The notes: generated from the letters alone by a model not told the origin. Shown: positions 27,708 through 38,260, counted from the first letter of the stretch. The stretch is 64,000 nt of DNA from Pseudomonas sp. ACN8 (GCF_002303925.1 NZ_MRCS01000001.1:1-64000); one strand, 5' to 3'. A program made the numbers and translations.

Positions 27708-29231
27708 ATGTACATGACCCAATGCCTGCAACGCACGCTGCAACAGAACCCGGACCACATCGCGACTATCTGTGGCGAGCGTCGCCACACCTACCGTGAA
27801 TTTGGCGAACGGGTCGCTCGCCTGGCGGGCGCCTTGCAGAATCTCGGCATGGCGGCCGGTGACCGGGTTGGCATGCTGGCGCTGAACTCCGACCGCTACC
27901 TGGAATACATCATGGGCGTGTGGTGGGGCGGCGGGGTGCTCAATCCGGTGAACATCCGCTGGAGCGTGCCGGAAATCGTCTATTCGCTGGACGATTGCAG
28001 TACTGGCATCCTCATCGTCGATGAGCACTTCACTGCGCTGGCCGAAGGCATTTGTGCCAGGGCCCGTCGTGCGCCGCTGTTGATTTATGCGGGTGACGGT
28101 GACGTGCCGGCCGGCATGTCGGGTTTCGAGCAATTGATTGCCCAGACTGCGCCAGTGCAAGACGCCGGGCGGGGCGGTGAAGACCTTGCCTGCATCATGT
28201 ACACCGGCGGCACCACCGGGTTTCCCAAGGGTGTCATGCAGTCGCACCTGAACCTGTGGTCGGCGTGCATGCCTCGCATGGTGGACATGCCGCCGATCCA
28301 CGGCGGCCTGTTGATGCATGTCGCGCCGTTGTTCCATGTCGCCGGCATGGCCCGTGCGCTGATTCAGTTTCTGGCCGGTGAAAGCCATGTGCTGGTGTCG
28401 AGCTTCGACCCGTTGCAGGCCTTGCAGATGATTGAGCGCGAACGGGTCACCGAGACGTTGCTGGTGCCGACCATGATCCTTGCGCTGTTGGCTCATCCAG
28501 ACTTTGACAAGTATGACTTGGGCGGCCTGAAACGCCTGACCTACGGCGCTTCACCCAGCGCCGGGGATATGGTCGAGCAAGTGCTGGCCAGACTGCCGGA
28601 CATCGAATTGTCCCACTCCTACGGACTGACCGAGGCCTGCCCGGTGGTGTCCAGCAATCTGCCGTGCAATCACACGCCAGAGGCGCGCATCAGCGGTTTG
28701 TCGCGCTCGGTGGGGCGTGGCGGCCTGGGCGTCAACGTGAAGATTGTCGACCCCCAGGGCCAGGAGGTTCCCCGTGGCACGGTGGGCGAGATCATCGTGC
28801 GCGGGCCGAACATCATGCAGGGCTACTGGAACAAGCCCGAGGAAACCGCCAGGGCGTTGCGCGACGGTTGGCTGTACACCGGCGACGCGGCGTGGATGGA
28901 CGAGCAGGGGTACCTGTTCATCGTCGATCGCTTGAAGGACATGATCGTCAGCGGTGGGGAAAACGTTTACTCGGCGGAAGTCGAAAACATACTGGCACGA
29001 CACCCGGCCGTGGCGATGTGCGCGGTGATCGGCATTCTCCATGAACAGTGGGGCGAGGCGGTGCACGCGGTGGTGGTGTGCAAGCCCGGTGTCCAGGTCG
29101 ATGAGGTGCAATTGCGGCTGTTCTGCCGCGAGTTCATCGCCGGCTACAAGTGCCCCAAGACCGTGGAGTTCCGCGACGAGCTGCCGCTGTCGGCGGCGGG
29201 CAAAGTCCTTAAGCGCGAACTGCGCAAGTAA
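27708..29231 (+). CDS. Acyl-CoA ligase (AMP-forming), tandem copy 2
   Basis: A 507-residue homologue of the preceding ligase, sharing stretches such as NPVNIRWSVPEIVYSLDDC and DMIVSGGENVYS. The P-loop is CIMYTGGTTGFPKGVMQSH, with Lys in SAAGKVLKREL at the end. The copies differ most in the middle (residues 180-330), which forms the acid pocket, so they probably prefer different acids, perhaps the entry compound and a shortened intermediate (inference). It is the last gene of the racemase operon. A REP pair and operator D follow. Confidence 0.9.
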   Translation: MYMTQCLQRTLQQNPDHIATICGERRHTYREFGERVARLAGALQNLGMAAGDRVGMLALNSDRYLEYIMGVWWGGGVLNPVNIRWSVPEIVYSLDDCSTGILIVDEHFTALAEGICARARRAPLLIYAGDGDVPAGMSGFEQLIAQTAPVQDAGRGGEDLACIMYTGGTTGFPKGVMQSHLNLWSACMPRMVDMPPIHGGLLMHVAPLFHVAGMARALIQFLAGESHVLVSSFDPLQALQMIERERVTETLLVPTMILALLAHPDFDKYDLGGLKRLTYGASPSAGDMVEQVLARLPDIELSHSYGLTEACPVVSSNLPCNHTPEARISGLSRSVGRGGLGVNVKIVDPQGQEVPRGTVGEIIVRGPNIMQGYWNKPEETARALRDGWLYTGDAAWMDEQGYLFIVDRLKDMIVSGGENVYSAEVENILARHPAVAMCAVIGILHEQWGEAVHAVVVCKPGVQVDEVQLRLFCREFIAGYKCPKTVEFRDELPLSAAGKVLKRELRK

Positions 29232-29245
29232 CCACACCACAAAAA

Positions 29246-29339
29246 CCTGTGGGAGCGAGCTTGCTCGCGATAGCGGAGTGTCAGGCACCGTCAATATTGA
29301 ATGTGCCGTCACCATCGCGAGCAAGCTCGCTCCCACAGG
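29246..29339. repeat. Paired REP element, GTGGGAGCGAGCTTGCTC variant
   Basis: Arms CCTGTGGGAGCGAGCTTGCT and complement flank about 40 bases. It separates the racemase-ligase operon from the operon that starts at operator D. Confidence 0.88.
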
Positions 29340-29352
29340 GGGCCGCATTCCG

Positions 29353-29369
29353 CTACCCGATCCGGGTGG
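29353..29369 (+). promoter_or_regulatory. Island operator D, upstream of acyl-CoA dehydrogenase copy 2
   Basis: CTACCCGATCCGGGTGG, one base from the consensus in the left arm. It lies 80 bases before the ATG at 29449. TACAGT, 23 bases downstream, is a plausible -10 hexamer. Confidence 0.73.
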
Positions 29370-29448
29370 CTTCATCACCCACCTCTCGCCAATACAGTGG
29401 ACCCACGAACCAGGCGCATGCCTGCCTGGCAACCCACTGGAGATCCCG

Positions 29449-30588
<1,140 letters not shown>

Positions 30589-30616
30589 TCCTTCCCCCTC
30601 ATTTTCAGGTGACACC

Positions 30617-31825
30617 ATGAGCGAAAAAGTCCTGGTTGCCGGCGTCGGCATGATCCCGTTCCGCAAGCCCAGCGAAAGCCCGACCTATGTGCAGATGGGC
30701 TCCGAAGCGATACGCCTGGCCCTGGCTGATGCGGGCATCGACTACAAACTGGTGCAAGAAGCCTATGCCGGTTATGTCTACGGCGACTCCACCTGCGGCC
30801 AGACCGTGCTGTACGAAGTGGGCATGACGGGGATTGCGGTGGTCAACGTCAACAACAACTGCTCCACCGGTTCCACCGCGCTGTTCCTGGCGCGCAAGGC
30901 CATCGAGTCCGGTTCGGCCGATTGCGTATTGGCGGTGGGGTTCGAGCAGATGCAGGCCGGCGCATTGAAATCCCACTGGGACGACCGCCCACCAACCCGC
31001 GAGCGCTTCCTGCCGATCCTGTGCGGTCTCACCGCCGATATGGATGGCATGCCCCAGGCCATCCGGACCTTCGGTGGTGCCGGGCGCGAGTACATGCACA
31101 AATACGGCACCAAAATGGAAACCTTCGCCGCCGTGCGCGCCAAGGCCAGCCGTCATGCCGCCAACAACCCACTCGCATTGTTTCGAAAGGTGCTCAGCGT
31201 CGAAGACGTGATGAACGACCCGGTGATTCTGCCAGGCGTCATGACCCGCCTGATGGCCTGCCCGCCAACCTGCGGTGGTGCCGCGGCGATCCTGGTGTCC
31301 GAGCGCTTTGCCAAAAAGCATGGCCTGCGCCGCGACGTGGAAATCGTCGCCCAGGCGATGACCACCGACACCCCGGAATCCTTCAATTTCGAAAAACCAT
31401 CGATGCTCGATTGGGTCGGTACCCACATGACCCACGCTGCGGTGGGCCAGGTCTACGAGAAGGCCGGTGTCGGCCCGCAGGACATCGACGTGTGCGAACT
31501 GCATGACTGCTTCGCCCAGAACGAAGTGATCTGCTACGAGTCGCTGGGTTTCTGCCCTGAGGGCGGGGCCGAGAAGTTCGTCATGGACGGCGACAACACC
31601 TACGGCGGGCAGATCGTCATCAACCCGTCGGGTGGCCTGCTTTCCAAGGGTCACCCGTTGGGCGCGACCGGTCTGGCGCAGTGTTACGAGCTGACCCGAC
31701 AATTGCGCGGCAACGCCGATCAGCGTCAGGTCGACGGCGCGCGTCTGGCCATGGCCCATAACCTCGGTCTGGGCGGTGCATGCGTGGTGACGCTGTACGG
31801 CAAAGTCAGTGGGGGTGCCCAGTGA
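30617..31825 (+). CDS. SCP-x type thiolase (lipid-transfer-protein family), copy 2
   Basis: A 402-residue thiolase close to copy 1 at 18441. Cys82 lies in VNNNCSTGSTAL, with CELHDCFAQNEV and LSKGHPLGATGLAQCYEL following. It is expected to split 3-oxo-2-methylacyl-CoA (or an unbranched analogue) with CoA. It follows the acyl-CoA dehydrogenase by 28 bases, the same neighbour order as in the minus-strand operon, so the dehydrogenase-thiolase pair was duplicated as a unit. Its stop overlaps the GTG of the next gene (GTGA). Confidence 0.88.
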   Translation: MSEKVLVAGVGMIPFRKPSESPTYVQMGSEAIRLALADAGIDYKLVQEAYAGYVYGDSTCGQTVLYEVGMTGIAVVNVNNNCSTGSTALFLARKAIESGSADCVLAVGFEQMQAGALKSHWDDRPPTRERFLPILCGLTADMDGMPQAIRTFGGAGREYMHKYGTKMETFAAVRAKASRHAANNPLALFRKVLSVEDVMNDPVILPGVMTRLMACPPTCGGAAAILVSERFAKKHGLRRDVEIVAQAMTTDTPESFNFEKPSMLDWVGTHMTHAAVGQVYEKAGVGPQDIDVCELHDCFAQNEVICYESLGFCPEGGAEKFVMDGDNTYGGQIVINPSGGLLSKGHPLGATGLAQCYELTRQLRGNADQRQVDGARLAMAHNLGLGGACVVTLYGKVSGGAQ

Positions 31826-32979
31826 GCAGCTTGCTCGACGCCTTTCGCCTGACCGCGCTGCCGCCACACGCCGAGGCCTTTCGTACCGAGGTCAAAGAAT
31901 TTCTGGCCGAGCATCTGCCGAGCGTCCCGGCGGATGTACGGGCCCGTAGCTGGACCGGTTTTGACGCCGGTTTCAGTCGCCAGCTCGCGCACCGTGGCTG
32001 GGTCGGCCTGACCTTGCCGGCCGCTTATGGCGGTGCCGGGCTGGATGCATTCAGTCGCTTCGTACTGGTCGAGGAACTGCTGTCGGCCGGTGCTCCGGTG
32101 GCGGCGCACTGGATCGCCGACCGCCAGAGCGGGCCGTTGATCCTGAAATTCGGCAACGATGCGCAGAAGGATTTTTTCCTGCCGCGCATCTGCGCCGGCA
32201 AGGCGTTTTTCTGTATCGGCATGAGCGAACCGAACTCGGGGTCTGATCTGGCCAGCGTGCGCAGCCGCGCCACCCGTTGCCCTGAAGGTTGGCGTCTGAA
32301 CGGGCGCAAGATCTGGACCACCAATGCTCATCATGCCGACTACATGATCGCCCTGGTGCGCACCAGCGGTTCGCCCGAGGACCGTCACAACGGGCTGTCG
32401 CAATTCATCATCGACCTCAGGCAGCCAGGCATCAGCGTGCGTCCCATTGTCGACCTGGCCGGCGACGCGCATTTCTCCGAAGTGGCCTTTGACGACGTCT
32501 TGCTCGGCGAAGACGCGTTGGTGGGCGAGGAGGGCAGCGGCTGGAAGCAGGTCAATGCCGAACTCGCGTTCGAGCGCAGCGGGCCGGAACGCTTCTACTC
32601 CAGCGTGGTGTTGCTCGATCTGTGGGCCGACACCTTGCGCCGTCACGGCGCCACTGCACAGGAATCCGCGTTGCTCGGCAGTTTCCTCACGCAGTTGACC
32701 TGTCTGCGCAATCTCTCGCTGGCGCTGACTGCATTGCTCGCCCGGGGCGAAAGCCCGGTGGTGGAAGCCGCGCTGGTCAAGGACATCGGCACTGAATTCG
32801 AACAGGCGATCCCGTCAGCGATCGCCTTGGCGATCAGCGCCCATCCGGATGTACCCGTCGATGAGGAGCTGTACCGCACGGTCGCCTACCTGAACCAGGT
32901 CGCGCCGACTTTCTCGTTGCGCGGCGGCACCCGGGAAATCCTGCGCGGCATGATCGCCCGCGGCCTTGGCCTGCGCTGA
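31822..32979 (+). CDS. Acyl-CoA dehydrogenase, catalytic subunit of pair 1
   Basis: A 385-residue acyl-CoA dehydrogenase with GMSEPNSGSDLASVRSRATR as FAD/substrate block and a likely catalytic Glu in NAELAFERSGPERF. The MCAD position reads LRGGTRE. The GTG start at 31822 overlaps the thiolase stop by four bases. The next gene encodes a shorter, probably non-catalytic dehydrogenase. Such adjacent pairs form alpha2beta2 enzymes in sterol and bile-acid side-chain degradation (FadE28-FadE29, Scd1AB), and I infer the same assembly here. Confidence 0.87.
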   Translation: MSSLLDAFRLTALPPHAEAFRTEVKEFLAEHLPSVPADVRARSWTGFDAGFSRQLAHRGWVGLTLPAAYGGAGLDAFSRFVLVEELLSAGAPVAAHWIADRQSGPLILKFGNDAQKDFFLPRICAGKAFFCIGMSEPNSGSDLASVRSRATRCPEGWRLNGRKIWTTNAHHADYMIALVRTSGSPEDRHNGLSQFIIDLRQPGISVRPIVDLAGDAHFSEVAFDDVLLGEDALVGEEGSGWKQVNAELAFERSGPERFYSSVVLLDLWADTLRRHGATAQESALLGSFLTQLTCLRNLSLALTALLARGESPVVEAALVKDIGTEFEQAIPSAIALAISAHPDVPVDEELYRTVAYLNQVAPTFSLRGGTREILRGMIARGLGLR

Positions 32980-33003
32980 TGCACCTCGAATAGGAAAAAC
33001 TTC

Positions 33004-34005
33004 ATGTTCACTGAAGCCATTGAAAAGATCCTCAGCGACTTTTGCACGCCGGCACTGGTCCGTGCTGTGGAGGGCGGAGACAGCGCCGCAACGCTGTGGA
33101 GTGCCCTGGAAGACAGCGGCTTTCTCGAATTGCTGACGCCAGAAGTCGCCGGTGGCGCGGGACTTGCGCTGAATGCACTGCTGCCGGTTTTTGTCGCCTT
33201 CGGTCGCTGCGCGCTGCCGGTCCCGGCGGCGCAAAGCATTGCCGCCCGCGCGCTGCTGCGTGACTGCCCGATCACACCACCGACCGGCATGGTGACCCTG
33301 GCCGGCACAGCCTGTCGCCAGCCCGATGGCCTGTTATGCGTGCCGCGCGTGGCGTTTGGTTTGTTGGCTGATTTCGCCCTGGTCAACCTGGACGGCGAGT
33401 TGCTGCTGCTCGATTGCAGGCTCGCCCGGCGCGAGTCCACGGGCGTTCACGGCAGTCAATGCGCCACCTTGTACTGGCCGCAGTATTCACTCGGCAGCGC
33501 AATCGGCCATAACGGCGAAGAAGTACGAGTGTTCAACGCCGCCATTCACGCCGCCACCATCGCCGGGGCCATGGAGCAGGTTCTCGCCATGACGCTGGAG
33601 TACTGCAACGACCGGGTGCAGTTCGGCAAGGCCATCGGAAAATTCCAGGCCGTGCAGCATCAACTCAGCGTGATGGCCGAGCAAGTGGCCGCCGCGCGCA
33701 TCGCCGCTGAACTGGCGTTTGCCGGCGATTTGCAGGTGCCGGACCTGATGGCGACGGCCATTGCCAAAGCGCGGACCAGCATGGCCGTGCCTCAAGTCAC
33801 TGCCATCGCCCACGCACTGTTCGGCGCCATCGGCGTGACCGAAGAACTGGACTTGCAATTGTTCACCCGGCGCCTGCACGAGTGGCGCATCAGCGACGGC
33901 TCGGAAACCTGGTGGAACGGCATCGTCGGCCAGGCCTTTCTCGAACAACCGGATACCTGCGCCAGCCATTTCGTGCGTCACGTCACCCTGTCCCCATCGG
34001 CCTGA
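33004..34005 (+). CDS. Short acyl-CoA dehydrogenase-like subunit of pair 1 (non-catalytic)
   Basis: A 333-residue acyl-CoA dehydrogenase-fold protein, about 50 residues short of the family norm. The MTEPxxGSD FAD/substrate block is not recognisable. The C-terminal four-helix region keeps the FAD-contact sequence EYCNDRVQFGKAIGKFQAVQ. At the helix position that carries the base in the LCAD type I find Ala/His (NAAIHAATIAGAM). It therefore looks like the beta partner of the preceding gene, 24 bases upstream. It then runs nine bases before a crotonase. Confidence 0.84.
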   Translation: MFTEAIEKILSDFCTPALVRAVEGGDSAATLWSALEDSGFLELLTPEVAGGAGLALNALLPVFVAFGRCALPVPAAQSIAARALLRDCPITPPTGMVTLAGTACRQPDGLLCVPRVAFGLLADFALVNLDGELLLLDCRLARRESTGVHGSQCATLYWPQYSLGSAIGHNGEEVRVFNAAIHAATIAGAMEQVLAMTLEYCNDRVQFGKAIGKFQAVQHQLSVMAEQVAAARIAAELAFAGDLQVPDLMATAIAKARTSMAVPQVTAIAHALFGAIGVTEELDLQLFTRRLHEWRISDGSETWWNGIVGQAFLEQPDTCASHFVRHVTLSPSA

Positions 34006-34014
34006 GGATCATTC

Positions 34015-34803
34015 ATGAGCGCGTTTTTGAAATACGAACAGGAAGGTCATGTCGTCACCCTGACGATGAATGACCCCGAGCGACGCAACCCGCTGACCGG
34101 CAACAGCGCGGTGCCGGAATTCCTCGAAGCCATTGAGCGAATCGAACGCGACAGCAGTGTGCGTGCAGTGATCATCACCGGCGCCGGCACGGCGTTCTGC
34201 TCCGGTGGCAACGTGCGCGACATGGATCGCTACGCGCAGATGTCGGGCATGCAATTGCGTCAGGAATATCGCACCGGCATTCAGCGCTTGCCCTTGGCAT
34301 TGTTCAATCTGGAAGTACCGGTGATTGCCGCGGTCAATGGCGCGGCCATCGGCGCGGGGCTGGATCTGGCGTGCATGTGCGACATCCGCGTGGCGTCGGA
34401 GCACGCGAAGTTTGCCGAGAGCTTCGTCAAGCTGGGGATCATCCCTGGCGACGGCGGTGCCTGGTTGTTGCCACGCATCATCGGTTTGTCCCGCGCTACC
34501 GAACTGACCCTGACCGGGCAAATGATCGACGCTCGCCAGGCCGAGCAATGGAACCTGGTGTCCCGGGTTGTTCCCGCCGAACAGTTGCTGGATACGGCGC
34601 GGGACATCGCCGCGTCGATTGCCTCCAACCCGCCTCACGCCGTGCGCCTGGCCAAGCGTTTGTTGCGCGAGGCCTTGCACACCCGACTCGACACGCTGCT
34701 GGAAATGTCGGCGACGTTCCAGGTGCTGTCGCACCAGACCGCCGATCACCGCGAAGCCGTGGCGGCGTTTATCGACAAGCGAACACCGACTTTTACCGGG
34801 TGA
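34015..34803 (+). CDS. Atypical crotonase-family protein
   Basis: A 262-residue crotonase fold (TGAGTAFCSGGNVRDMDRY and AAVNGAAIGAGLDLACMCDI). The two hydratase glutamates are changed: position 117 is Asp and 137 is Phe, while an Asp at 146 (IIPGDGG) takes the place used by dienoyl-CoA isomerases. It may be an isomerase, a hydratase using a different acid, or act on a ring-bearing CoA ester. It ends the operon starting at 29449. Confidence 0.8.
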   Translation: MSAFLKYEQEGHVVTLTMNDPERRNPLTGNSAVPEFLEAIERIERDSSVRAVIITGAGTAFCSGGNVRDMDRYAQMSGMQLRQEYRTGIQRLPLALFNLEVPVIAAVNGAAIGAGLDLACMCDIRVASEHAKFAESFVKLGIIPGDGGAWLLPRIIGLSRATELTLTGQMIDARQAEQWNLVSRVVPAEQLLDTARDIAASIASNPPHAVRLAKRLLREALHTRLDTLLEMSATFQVLSHQTADHREAVAAFIDKRTPTFTG

Positions 34804-34889
34804 GTGTCACCGAGCGTAACGCACGGTGAGCGTTGTTCAAACCGGGTTGTTACGCGGCACAAAACCCCATCAATAACGCTGTTTCAAAT

Positions 34890-34903
34890 CACCCGTTCGG
34901 GTG
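34890..34903 (+). promoter_or_regulatory. Operator-like palindrome before the DUF1302 gene
   Basis: CACCCGTTCGGGTG is a perfect 14-base palindrome 67 bases before the DUF1302 start codon. It has the same CACCC/GGGTG arms as the island operators but one base less in the spacer and no outer CC/GG, so it may be a weak or diverged site. Confidence 0.4.
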
Positions 34904-34970
34904 TGAGACCCCCAACGGAGCGCCGCTAGCATGGGCGCTCCAACACTTAATCCTTAACCGGAGAAACCGC

Positions 34971-36803
34971 ATGACAACAAAAACAATGCGCGGAGTCTTC
35001 CAGCCGAGTCTGCTGGCCGTCGCTGTGATGGTTGCCACTTGCGCGAGCAATGAGGCTCACGCTGTCGTTTTCAATATCGGGGAAATTCAGGGCAATTTCG
35101 ATTCGTCGCTGTCGATTGGCGCGAGCTGGTCGGCAGCTGATCCGGACAAGCAATTCATTTCCAACTTCAACTCCCAGGGTGTCACCGGTGGCAAGTCCGC
35201 GTCCCGGACCACCGACGACAACCGCCTGAACTTCAAGAAAGGTGAAACCTTCTCGAAGATCTTCAAGGGCGTGCATGACCTGGAGCTCAAGTACGGCGAC
35301 AGCGGCGCCTTCGTGCGCGGCAAGTACTGGTACGACTTCGAGCTGATGGACGAGAGCCGTCCGTTCTATGACATCGATGACTCGGGACGTGACCGTGCGG
35401 CCAAGTCGTCCGGCGCAATGTTCCTCGACAGCTTCGTCTACCACAACTATTCGATTGGCGATCAGGTCGGCAACGTGCGCCTGGGTAAGCAAGTGGTGAG
35501 CTGGGGCGAGAGCACTTTCATCGGTAACTCGATCAACAGCATCAACCCGATCGACGTCGCCGCCTTGCGTCGCCCGGGTGCGGAAGTGAAGGAGGGCCTG
35601 ATCCCGGTCAACCTGCTCTATGTGTCCCAGGGCCTGGCCGACAACATCACCGCCGAAGGGTTTTACCAGCTGCAATGGGACAAGTCGGTGGTCGATAACT
35701 GTGGCACGTTCTTCGGCAATGACGGCGTGCCACAAGGCTGTGACGACCGCCTGGTGATCGCCGGTCTCGACCTGCCACCGGGTGTCGCGAAGAACACCGG
35801 CGGTCTGGCTGCCATTGCTGCCGGCACCGACGACGCGTTCATCCCGCGCCTGAAGGACAATGATGCCCGCGACGGTGGCCAGTATGGCCTGGCGCTGCGC
35901 TGGTATGTGCCGGAAGCCAACGACACCGAGTTCGGCGCCTATGCGATGAACTACCACAGTCGCAACCCGCTGCTGAGCATCAATCAGATGAGCAACTCGG
36001 CCGGTGGCGTGGCCTCGGCGCGCAGTGCGCGTTACTTCATCGATTATCCTGAAGACATTCGTCTGTACGGCTTGAGCTTCCAGACCAACGTCGCCGGCGT
36101 ATCGCTCGGTGGCGAAGTCAGCTACCGGCCGAACATGCCGCTGCAACTGAACACCGCTGACCTGCTGTCATCGGCAACCTTTGGCGCGACGTCACCGCTG
36201 ATTACCACCGGATTCGCCGGACGCACCCTGGGGGCCGAGGTCAACGGCTACAAGCGCATGCCGGTGACCCAGGCGCAGGTGACCGCCACGCAGTTCTTCG
36301 ATCAAGTCTTCGGCGCCAGTCGCCTGACCCTGGTGGGCGAGGTGGGTTACAACAAGATCAACGGCCTGGGCAAGGCGGACGGTACGGACCTTCGCTTCGG
36401 TCGCAGCCCGGCCTTCGGTTCCGGCGAACTGCCGGGCGCAGCGGGGGCGGCCACTTGCCGTGGAACCGCAGCGGGCCTGCCCAACGCCAGCAACCCGGCG
36501 CAGGAGTGCAACAACGATGGCTTCTACACCAGCAGCAGCTGGGGTTATCGCCTGCGCGGCAAGCTCGATTACCCGAACGTGATCGCCGGTATCAACCTGT
36601 CGCCGAACATCGCCTGGTCCCACGACGTGCAGGGTTACGGCCCGAACTTCGATGAAGGCTCCAAGGCCGTGAGCCTCGGTGTCGACGCCGACTACCAGAA
36701 CACCTACACCGCCAGCCTGAGTTACACCAACTACTTCGGTGGCGATTTCAATACCAACGTCGACCGCGACTACGCCGCGCTGAGCTTCGGCGTGAATTTC
36801 TGA
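34971..36803 (+). CDS. DUF1302 outer-membrane-type protein
   Basis: A 610-residue exported protein with a signal peptide ending EAHA/VVF. The rest is rich in alternating polar and aromatic residues and ends in Phe (AALSFGVNF), as in outer-membrane beta-barrels. DUF1302 proteins are regularly paired with DUF1329 in gram-negative clusters for hydrophobic substrates such as fatty acids and sterol-like compounds. Passage of the substrate through the outer membrane is a reasonable inference. I chose the ATG at 34971, which has GGAG upstream and starts the signal peptide. Confidence 0.87.
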   Translation: MTTKTMRGVFQPSLLAVAVMVATCASNEAHAVVFNIGEIQGNFDSSLSIGASWSAADPDKQFISNFNSQGVTGGKSASRTTDDNRLNFKKGETFSKIFKGVHDLELKYGDSGAFVRGKYWYDFELMDESRPFYDIDDSGRDRAAKSSGAMFLDSFVYHNYSIGDQVGNVRLGKQVVSWGESTFIGNSINSINPIDVAALRRPGAEVKEGLIPVNLLYVSQGLADNITAEGFYQLQWDKSVVDNCGTFFGNDGVPQGCDDRLVIAGLDLPPGVAKNTGGLAAIAAGTDDAFIPRLKDNDARDGGQYGLALRWYVPEANDTEFGAYAMNYHSRNPLLSINQMSNSAGGVASARSARYFIDYPEDIRLYGLSFQTNVAGVSLGGEVSYRPNMPLQLNTADLLSSATFGATSPLITTGFAGRTLGAEVNGYKRMPVTQAQVTATQFFDQVFGASRLTLVGEVGYNKINGLGKADGTDLRFGRSPAFGSGELPGAAGAATCRGTAAGLPNASNPAQECNNDGFYTSSSWGYRLRGKLDYPNVIAGINLSPNIAWSHDVQGYGPNFDEGSKAVSLGVDADYQNTYTASLSYTNYFGGDFNTNVDRDYAALSFGVNF

Positions 36804-36829
36804 TGCAACCCTGCCAGAGGAAACTGAAC

Positions 36830-38197
36830 ATGAACGCACGTTTAATTCTGCGCGCTGGCGCACTGAGTCTGTCGTTGCTGGCCAGCGGTGTGATGGCCGC
36901 GGTTTCCCCGCAAGAGGCGGCGCAACTGGGGACTACGCTGACGCCGTTGGGGGCCCAGAAAGAAGGCAATGCCAACGGCAGCATTCCGGCCTGGACCGGG
37001 GGCCTAAAGCCCGGTGCGGCGGCACTCGACAATGGTTTTCTCGGCGATCCGTTTGCCGGTGAAAAACCGCAGTTCGTGATCACGGCAGCCAACGTCGACC
37101 AGTACAAGGACAAGCTGACCCCGGGCCAGCTGGCGATGTTCAAGCGCTATCCGGACAGCTACAAGATCCCGGTGTACAAGACCCAGCGCACCGCCGCGTC
37201 ACCGCAAAATGTCTATGACATCGCGAAAAAGAGTGCGGTGACCACCGAGCTGACACCCGATGGCAACGGACTGGTGAACTTCACCCAGACCCGTTACTAC
37301 CCGTTCCCGATCCCGAAGAACGGCGTGGAGATCTATTGGAACCACACCAACCGTTATCGCGGTGGCAACATGGAACGTATAGCGGCCCAGGCGGCTCCGC
37401 AAACCAATGGTTCTTACAACATTGTCGAGTACGAGGACAAACTGGCTTTCCCGCAATTGATGGAAGGCGTCGATGCCGGGCAGGCCGACAACGTCCTGTA
37501 CTACTACAAACAGGAAATCACCGCGCCATCGCGCATGGCCGGCAGCGTGATCCTGATCCACGAGACCATCGACCAGGTCAAGGAACCGCGCCTGGCGTGG
37601 GTCTACAACGCCGGCCAGCGCCGCGTACGGCGTGCACCGCAAGTGGCTTACGATGGCCCGGGCAACGGCTCCGACGGCATGCGCACCGCCGACAACACCG
37701 ACATGATGAACGGTGCTCCGGATCGTTATGACTGGAAGCTGGTGGGCAAACAGGAGCTGTACATTCCGTACAACAACTACAAGTTGCAGTCGCCGAAGGT
37801 CAAGTACGACGACATCATCAAGCCGGGGCATATCAACCAGGACCTGACGCGCTACGAATTGCACCGCGTCTGGCACGTGCAGGCCACGCTCAAGCCCGGT
37901 CAGCGTCACGTGTATGCCAAACGTGACATGTACTTTGACGAGGACACCTGGCAACTGGCCGAGGTCGATCACTACGACGGTCGTGGCCAGCTGTGGCGGG
38001 TGGCGGAAGGTTATGCGATCAACGATTACGAGCGTGGCGCGCCGAACTTCGCGATGCTCGGCATCTACGACCTGATCGCCGGCCGCTACAACGTGCTGGC
38101 CATGACCAACCAGTCCAGGCATGCCACCACCTATGGCTTGACCGCGAAGATGACCGACTTCACCCCGGCTGCGCTGCGCAACGACGGCATTCGCTAA
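36830..38197 (+). CDS. DUF1329 periplasmic/outer-membrane-associated protein
   Basis: A 455-residue exported protein with a signal peptide ending GVMA/AVS. It shows the DUF1329 layout (LTPLGAQKEGNANGSIPAWT near the start, YPDSYKIPVYKTQRTAA, then a LolB-like beta-rich core with repeated Arg/Tyr blocks such as NAGQRRVRRAPQVAYDGPG). Its partner is the DUF1302 gene 26 bases upstream. AGAGG precedes the ATG at 36830. An earlier ATG at 36803 overlaps the previous stop but lacks a ribosome site. The family may carry lipophilic ligands across the periplasm (inference). Confidence 0.87.
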   Translation: MNARLILRAGALSLSLLASGVMAAVSPQEAAQLGTTLTPLGAQKEGNANGSIPAWTGGLKPGAAALDNGFLGDPFAGEKPQFVITAANVDQYKDKLTPGQLAMFKRYPDSYKIPVYKTQRTAASPQNVYDIAKKSAVTTELTPDGNGLVNFTQTRYYPFPIPKNGVEIYWNHTNRYRGGNMERIAAQAAPQTNGSYNIVEYEDKLAFPQLMEGVDAGQADNVLYYYKQEITAPSRMAGSVILIHETIDQVKEPRLAWVYNAGQRRVRRAPQVAYDGPGNGSDGMRTADNTDMMNGAPDRYDWKLVGKQELYIPYNNYKLQSPKVKYDDIIKPGHINQDLTRYELHRVWHVQATLKPGQRHVYAKRDMYFDEDTWQLAEVDHYDGRGQLWRVAEGYAINDYERGAPNFAMLGIYDLIAGRYNVLAMTNQSRHATTYGLTAKMTDFTPAALRNDGIR

Positions 38198-38217
38198 CCG
38201 TTCGCCGCTGCCTCAAG

Positions 38218-38241
38218 CAACGCCCTGTTCGCAGGGCGTTG
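38218..38241 (+). terminator. Hairpin terminator after the DUF1329 gene
   Basis: A perfect ten-base stem CAACGCCCTG/CAGGGCGTTG with a TTCG loop starts 21 bases after the stop. No T-run follows, so termination may be weak. Confidence 0.65.
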
Positions 38242-38260
38242 TACATTGCGGGCCTTGCAC

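Noticed and set aside
34833-34970. Extended N-terminus of the DUF1302 protein
   Set aside because: It would place 46 non-hydrophobic residues before a clear signal peptide. The ATG at 34971 has the ribosome site.
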